Positions 1 to 5,411 of a DNA stretch of 5,411 nt are shown piece by piece. Position numbers and translations under genes: made by a program. The stretch's first letter is position 1; each line of letters opens with the position of its first letter. This DNA comes from Peptococcaceae bacterium (GTDB lineage: Bacteria > Bacillota > Peptococcia > DRI-13 > UBA5745): assembly GCA_031264885.1 (NCBI GenBank), contig JAISDM010000264.1:1-5411 (forward strand), read 5' to 3'. The notes beneath the pieces were generated by a model that saw only the letters and a program-made list of their open reading frames with translations, was not told where the DNA came from and ran no database searches.

Positions 1-1
1 G

Positions 2-130
2 GGGGGCGCCACGGAGACGGCGGCGATGGCCAGGGGTGTGAGCGCCGCTTTCGGGTTTGCTTCGGCTTTGACTTTTGTGGGATTGATTGTGGCGTTCTTC
101 AAGGTGGACCGGATCAAGACTAAGTCGTAA
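2..130 (+). CDS. C-terminal end of a membrane protein, probably an MFS-type transporter (5' truncated)
   Basis: The frame starting at base 2 is open up to TAA at 128-130 and gives 42 residues; the gene begins before the window. Seen directly: a stretch of about 22 mostly small and hydrophobic residues (GVSAAFGFASALTFVGLIVA, then FF) looks like one transmembrane helix. It is followed by a short, positively charged tail (KVDRIKTKS), which by the positive-inside rule would lie in the cytoplasm. A last helix preceded by A-A-M-A-R-G and followed by a short basic tail is common at the C-terminus of MFS drug/proton antiporters of the DHA2 (EmrB/QacA) type, so that is my best guess. With only 42 residues, another polytopic permease is possible. 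The stop lies 9 bases before a hairpin repeat. No motif here indicates a substrate. Confidence 0.55.
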   Translation, partial: GGATETAAMARGVSAAFGFASALTFVGLIVAFFKVDRIKTKS

Positions 131-139
131 TCCGGAATT

Positions 140-208
140 CGGGCGGCAGAATGCCGCCCCTACGGTACCGGGAACGGTGTGCCTGTAGGGGCGGCATTCT
201 GCCGCCCG
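140..208. repeat. REP-doublet (REPIN/BIME-like) element, repeat family A
   Basis: Two exact 24-bp inverted arms (140-163 and 185-208) are separated by a 21-bp spacer (164-184). Each arm is itself a hairpin: GGGCGGCA-GAA-TGCCGCCC at 141-159, and its reverse complement at 189-207, giving an 8-bp stem and a 3-base loop. The inner edge of each arm carries the conserved CTAC/GTAG. The same arm sequence recurs at 5098-5121 and 5321-5344. Two inverted hairpins around a short spacer, placed between genes, is the layout known for REP doublets, which spread with the help of RAYT (REP-associated tyrosine) transposases. That this family is mobilised in that way is inference. There is no T-run after either hairpin, so it is not a standard intrinsic terminator for the upstream gene, although it could slow 3'-end decay of that message. 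Confidence 0.85.
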
Positions 209-250
209 TCCTTGGCGGACGCGAATTTCCAAATTTCGAATCGCAGATAA
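185..250. repeat. Family A repeat with right-hand extension, copy upstream of gltB
   Basis: The right arm of the doublet continues into a longer repeated module. Bases 185-214 are identical to 5321-5350 (30 bp). Similarity continues: ACGCGAAT (219-226) matches 5355-5362, and CGAATCGC (237-244) matches 5371-5378, with a variable AT-rich gap of 10 versus 8 bases between them. Weaker matching goes on to about 250. The mobile or amplified unit is therefore larger than the hairpin alone. It ends only about 15 bases before the gltB -35 hexamer. Confidence 0.75.
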
Positions 251-255
251 TTCAC

Positions 256-295
256 GTCAATTAGTTGACAAATTCGACATGTCGATTATATAATC
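256..295. promoter_or_regulatory. Three adjoining palindromes over the gltB promoter (candidate operators)
   Basis: Read directly: GTCAA-TTAG-TTGAC (256-269) is a 5+4+5 inverted repeat whose right half is most of the -35 hexamer. TCGACATGTCGA (274-285) is a perfect 12-bp palindrome inside the -35/-10 spacer. GATTATATAATC (284-295) is a second perfect 12-bp palindrome that contains the -10 hexamer and shares two bases with the previous one. Dyad symmetry laid over core promoter elements is typical of binding sites for dimeric repressors, so this is a plausible regulator site for nitrogen or glutamate control. I do not recognise the motif as that of a named regulator. The symmetry of the -10 palindrome may partly be chance, because TATAAT is easily made symmetric. 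Confidence 0.45.
265..294 (+). promoter_or_regulatory. Sigma-70-type promoter of gltB
   Basis: The -35 hexamer TTGACA (265-270) and the -10 hexamer TATAAT (289-294) both match the housekeeping consensus exactly. They are 18 bases apart, within the normal 16-19 range, in an AT-rich patch of otherwise GC-rich DNA. The usual distance places the transcription start at about 300-302, which is on or next to the first possible gltB ATG (302). With no sigma-54 type GG-N10-GC site seen, gltB expression appears to rest on the housekeeping sigma factor plus whatever binds the overlapping palindromes. Confidence 0.8.
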
Positions 296-301
296 TGGTA
301 A

Positions 302-3300
302 ATGACGGAGAATTTTTGGGGCAAAGAGTCAAATAGCGCTTGGGAGGTTTTTGAACGGATGAAAAGTCAAGGGGTTCCGCCGAAGCAAGGATTGTACGAT
401 CCCAAATTTGAGCATGACGCCTGCGGCATCGGCATGGTGGTTCATATAGATGGAGTCAAATCCCACAAGCTGGTGGACGACGCCATTGAGGTGCTGAAGC
501 GGCTGGCCCATCGGGGCGGCGTGGGAGACGAGCCGGAGACGGGCGACGGCGCGGGGATATTGGTGCAGATCCCTCATGAATTCATGAAGCGGGCGATGGC
601 CAGCGAGGGGGTTCAGCTTCCCGGCGAAGGGGAATACGGTGTGGCGATGATGTTCGCGTCCCCTGATCCGATCCTCTGTCAAAAGACGGTGAACGATTTC
701 TGCGCCATCGCGGAGCGGGAGGGCTTGCCGGTGCTGGGAACCCGGGTGGTTCCGATCTATCCGGACTGCGTGGGCAAGACGGCGGGGGAGGTTCGTCCGG
801 GCATCCGGCAGGTGTTCATCGCGAAGCCGGCGGAATACTCCGAGGAGGAGTTTGAGCGCGCGCTCTACATCCTGTCGAAAGTGGCCCAGGCGGGCATCCG
901 TTACAGAGACGACAGCCCGGACCTCTATTTTTATCTGGCCAGCATCTCCTGCAGAACCATCGTCTACAAAGGGATGCTTCTGCCGAGCCAGCTGTCCGCT
1001 TTTTATCTGGATCTGCGGGACGCGCGGATGACCTCGGCCATCGCCCTGGTACACTCGCGTTTTTCCACCAATACGTTCCCCAGCTGGGAGCGGGCCCATC
1101 CGGTGCATCATCTGATACATAACGGGGAGATCAACACCATCCGGGGCAACGTGAACTGGGTCCGCGCCCGTGAGGCCATGCTCAAATCGGGCAAATTCGG
1201 GGACAGGCTGAAGAAGGTGCTGCCGGTGATCAATGAGGACGGCAGCGATTCGGCGATGCTGGATGATTTCGTGAGCTTACTGTATTTCTCCGGTTACAGC
1301 ATAGCGGAAGCCATGATGATGGCCATCCCTGAGCCATGGGAGAACGCTCAGTCGATGGATCCGGGGAAACGCGCTTTTTATGAATACAACAGCTGCCTGC
1401 TGGAACCCTGGGACGGCCCGGCCGCCATCGCTTTCACCGACGGGCGGGTGGCGGGCGCCACATTGGACAGGAACGGTCTGCGGCCTTCCCGGTATTATCT
1501 GACCCGGGACAATACACTGATTCTGGCCAGCGAGGTAGGCGTGCTGCCGGCGCCTCCGGAGGACATTGTGAAGAAAGACCGGCTGCGTCCCGGCCGTATG
1601 CTGTTGATCGACATTCAGGAGAAACGGATCATTGAGGACGAGGAGCTCAAATCCACGGCGGCGGCGGCCAAACCGTACCGTCAGTGGCTGGAGCGGAATC
1701 TGACCCAATTGGACGATTTGCCTGTTGGCGGCCCGGGCGAGACCTGGCGGGATCTCATAGAGAAGAAAAAACAGCGCAATTCCGAGGAACCTTATGAACA
1801 GGCGCTGCTAAAGGATTTTATCGGCCTGGAACTTTTGATGACCAATAAGGAAAACGACGATCCGGCCGGCGCGTCCCTGCTCCAGGAGCAGAAGATATTC
1901 GGCTATACCTGGGAGGACCTGAACCTGACCCTCAAGCAGATCGTTCAGACGGAAGACGATCCCATATCTTCCATGGGTACGGACACGCCCCTGGCCGTGC
2001 TTTCCAACCGGCCGCAGCTGCTGTATCATTACTTCAAACAGCTGTTCGCCCAGGTGACCAATCCGCCCATCGACGCCATCCGGGAACAGGTGGTCACCTC
2101 CACGGAGGTGCAGTTTGGGAGCGAGGGGAACCTGCTGGAGCCCAATGAGGAGAACTGCCGGATGATCCGCCACTGGACGCCGATTCTGCTGGAAGAGGAG
2201 CTGCGGAAGCTTCGGGGGATCGAGAAGGAAGGCTTTGCCTGCGTCACATTGCCCATTCTGTTTAACGCGCGGGAGAAGCGGGGCTTGCAGAAGGCGCTGG
2301 AGGATCTGTTTTTCGCCGCGGACATCGCCATGAACAGCGGCTACAATATTATTATCCTGTCGGACCGGGGCGTGGGCGAGTACAAAATCCCGATCCCCGC
2401 GCTGCTGGCCGTTTCAGGGCTGCACCACCATTTGGTCCGGAAGGGCACGCGCACCAAGATCAGCCTGGTCATTGAGACCGGCGAGGCCCGGGAGGCCCAT
2501 CATCTGGCGCTGCTCACCGGTTACGGCGCCAATGCCGTCTGTCCTTACCTGGCCTACCATACCCTGGCCAAAATGACCGAGGACCGGATGCTTTCCCTGA
2601 GTCCGGAGAAGGCGGTGTATGTCTATCGCAAGGCCATGACCAAGACCATTGTCAAAATCATGTCCAAAATGGGCATATCCACCATCCGAAGCTATCACGG
2701 CGCTCAGATATTTGAGGCGCTGGGCGTGGGCGAAACGGTGATCGACGAATATTTCACAGGCACCACCTCCCGCATCGGAGGGGTGACCCTGAAGGAGATC
2801 GAGGAAGAGACGCGGAAACGCCACGCCGGCGCCTTTGACCCGGTGACCAGGGACGACCCCCTGGATCCGGGAGGGGATTACAAATGGCGCAAGAACGGCG
2901 AGTATCATCTGTACAATCCCGAGAATATCTTTTATCTCCAGCAATCCTGCCGGACAGGCAATTATGACATGTTCAAGCTTTTTTCGGAACGGGTCAATCT
3001 GAGAACCCGGGAGTTAAAAAATATCCGCGGGATGATGCGGATCGTCACTGCCGAGAAGCCCATCCCCATCGACCTGGTGGAGCCGGTGGAGGCCATTGTG
3101 AAGCGGTTTAAGACGGGGGCCATGTCTTACGGCTCCATCAGTCAGGAGGCCCACGAGTGTCTGGCCATCGCTATGAACCGGCTGGGGGGCAAGAGCAACA
3201 CCGGCGAGGGCGGGGAGATCCCGGAGCGGTTCATCCCGGATCCGGACGGATCCAACCGGTGCAGCGCCATTAAGCAGGTGGCCTCCGGACGCTTCGGCGT

Positions 3301-5101
3301 GTCGGTTCACTACCTCAACAACGCTGTGGAGATACAGATCAAAATGGCGCAGGGGGCCAAACCCGGGGAGGGGGGGCACCTGCCCGGCAAGAAGGTCTAT
3401 CCCTGGGTGGCGAAGGCGCGGTATTCCACGCCGGGTGTGGAGCTGATCTCACCGCCGCCCCATCATGACATCTATTCCATCGAGGATTTGGCTCAATTGA
3501 TCCGGGATTTGAAAAACGCCAACCGGGACGCCCGGATCAGTGTGAAACTGGTTTCGGAGGCGGGCGTGGGTACGGTGGCGGTAGGCGTGGCCAAGGGGCT
3601 GGCGGATGTGATCGGGATCAGCGGCTATGACGGCGGCACCGGCGCCGCGCCCCGCACCAGCATCCGGCACGCGGGGCTGCCCTGGGAATTAGGGGTGGCG
3701 GAGGCCCATCAAAGCCTGCTTATGAACAATATGCGCAGCCGGGTGGTGCTGGAGACGGACGGCAAGCTGATGACCGGCAGGGACATTGTGGTGGCGGCGC
3801 TTCTGGGGGCGGAGGAATTCTCCATGGCCACCGCGCCCTTGATCGTGCTGGGCTGTGATATGATGCGGGTGTGCAACTTGGATACCTGCCCGGTGGGGAT
3901 CGCCACGCAGAATCAGGAACTGCGCGGCAAATTCATCGGGAAGCCGGAATACATAGAGAACTTCATGCGCTTTCTGGCGCAGGAGGTGCGGGAGTGGATG
4001 GCGCGTATCGGCGTGCGTTACTTCAATGATTTGATCGGTCATGTGGAACTCCTGCGCCAGAGGGCGTCCGCCATCAACGATAAGGCGCTGACGGTGGATC
4101 TTTCTCAGCTGCTGTACCAGCCCAAGGCGGTGGACGACGCTCACTCCCGCTACCATACCCGGCGGCAGAATCACGCTCTGGATCAGACACTGGACGTGAA
4201 CGCCCTGATCCCTTTCTGCCGGCCGGCCATCGAACACGCGGGGAACAAGGTCCGGTACCACTTGCCGATCAACAACACCAACCGCACCGTGGGGGCCATA
4301 TTGTCCAGCGAGATCGTCCGCCGGCACGGGCCGGAAGGGCTGCCGGAGGGCAGCATTCAGATCCATTTTGAGGGATCGGCGGGCCAGTCCTTCGGGGCGT
4401 TTCTGATCAAGGGCGTGGAAATGCGGCTCCACGGGGACGCCAATGATTACATCGGCAAGGGGATGTCGGGGGGACGGATCATCGTGGCGCCGCCGGAAGG
4501 CGCGGGATTCGATCCGGGAGAGAACATCATCATCGGGAATGTGGCCCTCTACGGCGCGATTTCGGGGGAGTTCTACGTCCGCGGCGTGGCCGGCGAGCGG
4601 TTCGCCGTGCGCAACAGCGGCGTGACCGCTGTGGTGGAGGGCGTGGGCGAGCATGGCTGCGAGTACATGACCGGGGGCAAGGTGGCGATATTGGGCAAGA
4701 CGGGCCGGAACTTCGCGGCGGGCATGTCGGGGGGCGTGGCCTATGTCTGGGATCCGGAGGGGAGCTTCCCCCAGAACTGCAATCAGGCGATGGTCACATT
4801 GGGCGCGCTCGAAAAAACGGATGAGAAGCAGCTGAAGGAGATGCTGGAGAAGCATTTGGAATATACCGGCAGCGACAAGGCGGCGAAGATTCTGAAGCGT
4901 TACGCGGAATCGGTCAAAACCTTTGTCAAGGTGATCCCCAATGATTACCAGAGCGTGCTGCGCGCGCTGGAGGAAGCCCGGAAGCAGAATATCGCCGCGG
5001 AGGAACAGCTGCTGTACGCCTTTAACCTGGTGGTCTCGGCGCCGGCGGCCGCGCTTGCCTCGGCGGCGCGCGCCTCCGCCGGCAAGGCGAAGGGCAGGTA
5101 G
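302..5101 (+). CDS. gltB: Glutamate synthase (GOGAT) large subunit
   Basis: Makes two L-glutamate from L-glutamine and 2-oxoglutarate in the cytoplasm; electrons come from NAD(P)H through GltD, or from ferredoxin. Class II glutaminase domain, about 41-430: Cys41 follows EHDA and is the expected N-terminal nucleophile after propeptide removal, with HSRFSTNTFPSW (251-262) and NGEINTIRGN (274-283). Central domain, about 530-800 (GYTWEDL at 534, NPPIDAIREQ at 587). FMN/TIM-barrel domain, about 850-1250: KMAQGAKPGEGGHLPG (1014-1029), SPPPHHDIYSIEDL (1050-1063), GGTGAAP (1111-1117) and the [3Fe-4S] ligands Cys1185-x5-Cys1191-x4-Cys1196. C-terminal GXGXG beta-helix, about 1290-1530 (GDANDYIGKGMSGG at 1378, GKTGRNFAAGMSGG at 1465). 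All key residues are present. At 1,599 residues it is longer than the usual 1,480-1,550, through the leader, an enlarged 474-534 linker and an Ala-rich tail. TAA abuts the ATG at 302, so the only other likely start is 359. Whether the partner is GltD or ferredoxin cannot be settled here. Confidence 0.98.
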   Translation: MTENFWGKESNSAWEVFERMKSQGVPPKQGLYDPKFEHDACGIGMVVHIDGVKSHKLVDDAIEVLKRLAHRGGVGDEPETGDGAGILVQIPHEFMKRAMASEGVQLPGEGEYGVAMMFASPDPILCQKTVNDFCAIAEREGLPVLGTRVVPIYPDCVGKTAGEVRPGIRQVFIAKPAEYSEEEFERALYILSKVAQAGIRYRDDSPDLYFYLASISCRTIVYKGMLLPSQLSAFYLDLRDARMTSAIALVHSRFSTNTFPSWERAHPVHHLIHNGEINTIRGNVNWVRAREAMLKSGKFGDRLKKVLPVINEDGSDSAMLDDFVSLLYFSGYSIAEAMMMAIPEPWENAQSMDPGKRAFYEYNSCLLEPWDGPAAIAFTDGRVAGATLDRNGLRPSRYYLTRDNTLILASEVGVLPAPPEDIVKKDRLRPGRMLLIDIQEKRIIEDEELKSTAAAAKPYRQWLERNLTQLDDLPVGGPGETWRDLIEKKKQRNSEEPYEQALLKDFIGLELLMTNKENDDPAGASLLQEQKIFGYTWEDLNLTLKQIVQTEDDPISSMGTDTPLAVLSNRPQLLYHYFKQLFAQVTNPPIDAIREQVVTSTEVQFGSEGNLLEPNEENCRMIRHWTPILLEEELRKLRGIEKEGFACVTLPILFNAREKRGLQKALEDLFFAADIAMNSGYNIIILSDRGVGEYKIPIPALLAVSGLHHHLVRKGTRTKISLVIETGEAREAHHLALLTGYGANAVCPYLAYHTLAKMTEDRMLSLSPEKAVYVYRKAMTKTIVKIMSKMGISTIRSYHGAQIFEALGVGETVIDEYFTGTTSRIGGVTLKEIEEETRKRHAGAFDPVTRDDPLDPGGDYKWRKNGEYHLYNPENIFYLQQSCRTGNYDMFKLFSERVNLRTRELKNIRGMMRIVTAEKPIPIDLVEPVEAIVKRFKTGAMSYGSISQEAHECLAIAMNRLGGKSNTGEGGEIPERFIPDPDGSNRCSAIKQVASGRFGVSVHYLNNAVEIQIKMAQGAKPGEGGHLPGKKVYPWVAKARYSTPGVELISPPPHHDIYSIEDLAQLIRDLKNANRDARISVKLVSEAGVGTVAVGVAKGLADVIGISGYDGGTGAAPRTSIRHAGLPWELGVAEAHQSLLMNNMRSRVVLETDGKLMTGRDIVVAALLGAEEFSMATAPLIVLGCDMMRVCNLDTCPVGIATQNQELRGKFIGKPEYIENFMRFLAQEVREWMARIGVRYFNDLIGHVELLRQRASAINDKALTVDLSQLLYQPKAVDDAHSRYHTRRQNHALDQTLDVNALIPFCRPAIEHAGNKVRYHLPINNTNRTVGAILSSEIVRRHGPEGLPEGSIQIHFEGSAGQSFGAFLIKGVEMRLHGDANDYIGKGMSGGRIIVAPPEGAGFDPGENIIIGNVALYGAISGEFYVRGVAGERFAVRNSGVTAVVEGVGEHGCEYMTGGKVAILGKTGRNFAAGMSGGVAYVWDPEGSFPQNCNQAMVTLGALEKTDEKQLKEMLEKHLEYTGSDKAAKILKRYAESVKTFVKVIPNDYQSVLRALEEARKQNIAAEEQLLYAFNLVVSAPAAALASAARASAGKAKGR
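342..347 (+). promoter_or_regulatory. Possible ribosome binding site for an internal gltB start at 359
   Basis: GGGAGG at 342-347 is a good Shine-Dalgarno match lying 11 bases before an in-frame ATG at 359-361 (Met20 of the long form). The spacing is somewhat longer than ideal. The ATG at 302 has no purine-rich site before it. This site therefore bears on which start is used. Confidence 0.4.
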
Positions 5102-5121
5102 GGGCGGCATTCTGCCGCCCG
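5098..5121. repeat. Family A hairpin repeat overlapping the gltB stop codon
   Basis: These 24 bases are identical to 185-208: GTAG followed by the hairpin GGGCGGCA-TTC-TGCCGCCC (5102-5120) and a final G. The TAG at 5099-5101, which is the gltB stop codon, lies inside the conserved GTAG edge, and the last sense codon (AGG, 5096-5098) takes its third base from the repeat. After the hairpin comes GGACCGTCTGG with no T-run, so it is not a classical terminator, though the stem right at the stop could stabilise the 3' end of the message. Unlike the copies at 185 and 5321, this one lacks the GTCCTTG extension. Confidence 0.85.
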
Positions 5122-5144
5122 GGACCGTCTGGAAACTATCATAA

Positions 5145-5227
5145 TCTTGTCATTCTGGGCTTGTCCCAGAATCCAGGTTCCGTTGTTTATCATTTTTGGA
5201 TTCCGGCATAAAGCCGGAATGACAAGA
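5145..5227. repeat. REP-doublet (REPIN-like) element, repeat family B
   Basis: Two 31-bp inverted arms (5145-5175 and 5197-5227) flank a 21-bp spacer (5176-5196). Each arm is a hairpin with an 8-bp stem and a 5-base loop: ATTCTGGG-CTTGT-CCCAGAAT (5152-5172) and ATTCCGGC-ATAAA-GCCGGAAT (5200-5220). The outer sequence TCTTGTC and inner TCCA are shared between the arms (the second arm read on the minus strand). The stem cores differ (TGGG/CCCA against CGGC/GCCG), but in both arms the differences are paired, so the stems are kept. This is evidence that the fold itself is under selection. The stem is unrelated to family A. No RAYT transposase gene is in the window. Confidence 0.8.
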
Positions 5228-5234
5228 CGCGACG

Positions 5235-5268
5235 CCGGAATGATGTATATACCGGAATGATGTACATA
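5235..5268. repeat. 17-bp tandem duplication
   Basis: CCGGAATGATGTATATA (5235-5251) is followed directly by CCGGAATGATGTACATA (5252-5268), which differs at one base. The start of the unit, CCGGAATGA, resembles the stem edge and flank of family B (CCGGAATGA at 5215-5222 plus its neighbour), so the tandem may have grown out of that element. A shortened further relative, CGGATGATGTATAT, is at 5307-5320. Confidence 0.7.
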
Positions 5269-5331
5269 TATGTAGGGGCGGCGGAACGCGGTCTCCCGCA
5301 GAACCACGGATGATGTATATGTAGGGGCGGC
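5259..5331. repeat. Truncated family A copy and imperfect direct repeat
   Basis: GATGTACATATATGTAGGGG followed by CGGC (5259-5282) and GATGTATATGTAGGGGCGGC (5312-5331) are direct repeats that differ by a 4-base length change in the AT run. In the first copy the family A sequence stops matching after GTAGGGGCGGC (5272-5282) and gives way to GGAACGCGGTCTCCCGC, so this copy has lost its right stem or belongs to a variant with a different stem. TACATATATGTA (5263-5274) is also a perfect 12-bp palindrome. Confidence 0.6.
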
Positions 5332-5384
5332 ATTCTGCCGCCCGTCCTTGACAAACGCGAATCAATAAAACGAATCGCGGATCA
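5321..5384. repeat. Family A repeat with right-hand extension, downstream copy
   Basis: The hairpin arm at 5321-5344 is identical to 185-208, and identity runs on through GTCCTTG to 5350. The extension ACGCGAAT...CGAATCGC (5355-5378) aligns with 219-244 upstream of gltB, with a 2-base difference in gap length. It has the same orientation as the copy before gltB. A TTGACA occurs at 5348-5353 but there is no fitting -10 hexamer 16-19 bases downstream. Confidence 0.75.
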
Positions 5385-5411
5385 CTAAGTAAGGGTGTGT
5401 GCTTAATGGGA

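Larger units (their letters stand above)
5102..5411. other. Gene-free, repeat-filled stretch after gltB
   Basis: About 300 bases with no credible gene. Short open frames on the minus strand here run through the repeats and have no family features. Nearly all of 5098-5384 is accounted for by the repeats listed separately. The remainder, 5385-5411, is AT-richer and ends in GCTTAATGGGA. The ATG at 5406-5408 could be the start of the next gene, but only two codons are visible, the purine-rich AAGGG at 5391-5395 lies 10 bases before it, and nothing more can be said. gltD often follows gltB, which makes it one candidate and nothing more. Confidence 0.6.

Noticed and set aside
140..208. CRISPR array or attenuator leader
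   Set aside because: There are only two arms, inverted rather than direct, with a single spacer and no further units. The gltB promoter lies downstream of it, so it is not in the gltB leader.
285..290. Divergent promoter using the symmetric -10 (TATAAT also reads on the minus strand)
   Set aside because: No TTGACA-like hexamer is found at the right distance on the minus strand (about 308-313), and the upstream gene is on the + strand.
3689..5110. A 473-codon open frame on the minus strand opposite the end of gltB
   Set aside because: It lies fully antisense to well-conserved gltB domains, its protein is rich in His, Arg, Pro and Leu as expected from a GC-rich shadow frame, and it shows no family motif. 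The same holds for the other minus-strand frames at 329-1120, 1277-1708, 1808-2173 and 2414-2944.
5098..5121. Rho-independent terminator of gltB
   Set aside because: The stem is strong and well placed, but no T-run follows and the sequence is a dispersed repeat also found upstream of genes.
5348..5353. -35 hexamer TTGACA of a promoter for a gene after the window
   Set aside because: Bases 16-19 downstream read CGAATC and neighbours, with no -10-like hexamer; the hexamer may simply be part of the repeat extension.
4945..5365. Minus-strand short frames across the gltB end and the downstream repeats
   Set aside because: They run through hairpin repeats and yield repeat-derived peptides (such as RAAECRPY twice). 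No ribosome site or domain supports them.

Overview
The window is a bacterial chromosomal segment dominated by one long gene on the + strand. This gene encodes the large (alpha) subunit of glutamate synthase (GOGAT, gltB), which is complete at about 1,599 residues. The protein reads most like GltB of Firmicutes/Clostridia-type bacteria, for example in its PEPWEN...KAFYEYNSCLLEPWDGPAAIAFTDG stretch (written here in pieces). The coding sequence is moderately GC-rich and the intergenic DNA is full of short hairpin repeats. I would not assign a phylum from this window alone.

Layout: bases 2-130 are the last 42 codons of an upstream + strand gene that ends in a hydrophobic helix and a basic tail. 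It is probably the C-terminus of a major facilitator (MFS) type transporter. Nine bases after its stop lies a paired inverted repeat (140-208) with the shape of a REP doublet (REPIN/BIME-like). Next comes a compact AT-rich promoter (about 256-300) with exact consensus -35 and -10 hexamers and a chain of perfect palindromes. gltB occupies 302-5101. From 5098 to about 5384 there is a dense cluster of repeats: a third copy of the first hairpin, a REPIN-like doublet of a second, unrelated hairpin family, a 17-bp tandem duplication, a truncated copy of the first repeat, and a fourth, full copy with its long right-hand extension. The last bases may hold the start of the next gene (ATG at 5406), which cannot be identified.

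How it works together: GltB with the small subunit GltD (not in this window), or with ferredoxin, converts glutamine plus 2-oxoglutarate into two glutamates, which is the central step of ammonia assimilation. All genes seen point the same way, but repeats and a strong promoter separate gltB from the transporter, so gltB is probably transcribed on its own or as the first gene of a unit.

I see no sign of a novel multi-gene system. The points of real interest are the promoter geometry, which would give a leaderless gltB message if the first ATG is used; the repeat that supplies the gltB stop codon; the two REPIN-like elements that belong to different families but share the same 21-bp spacer; and a roughly 65-bp repeat module found both upstream of gltB and at the downstream edge.
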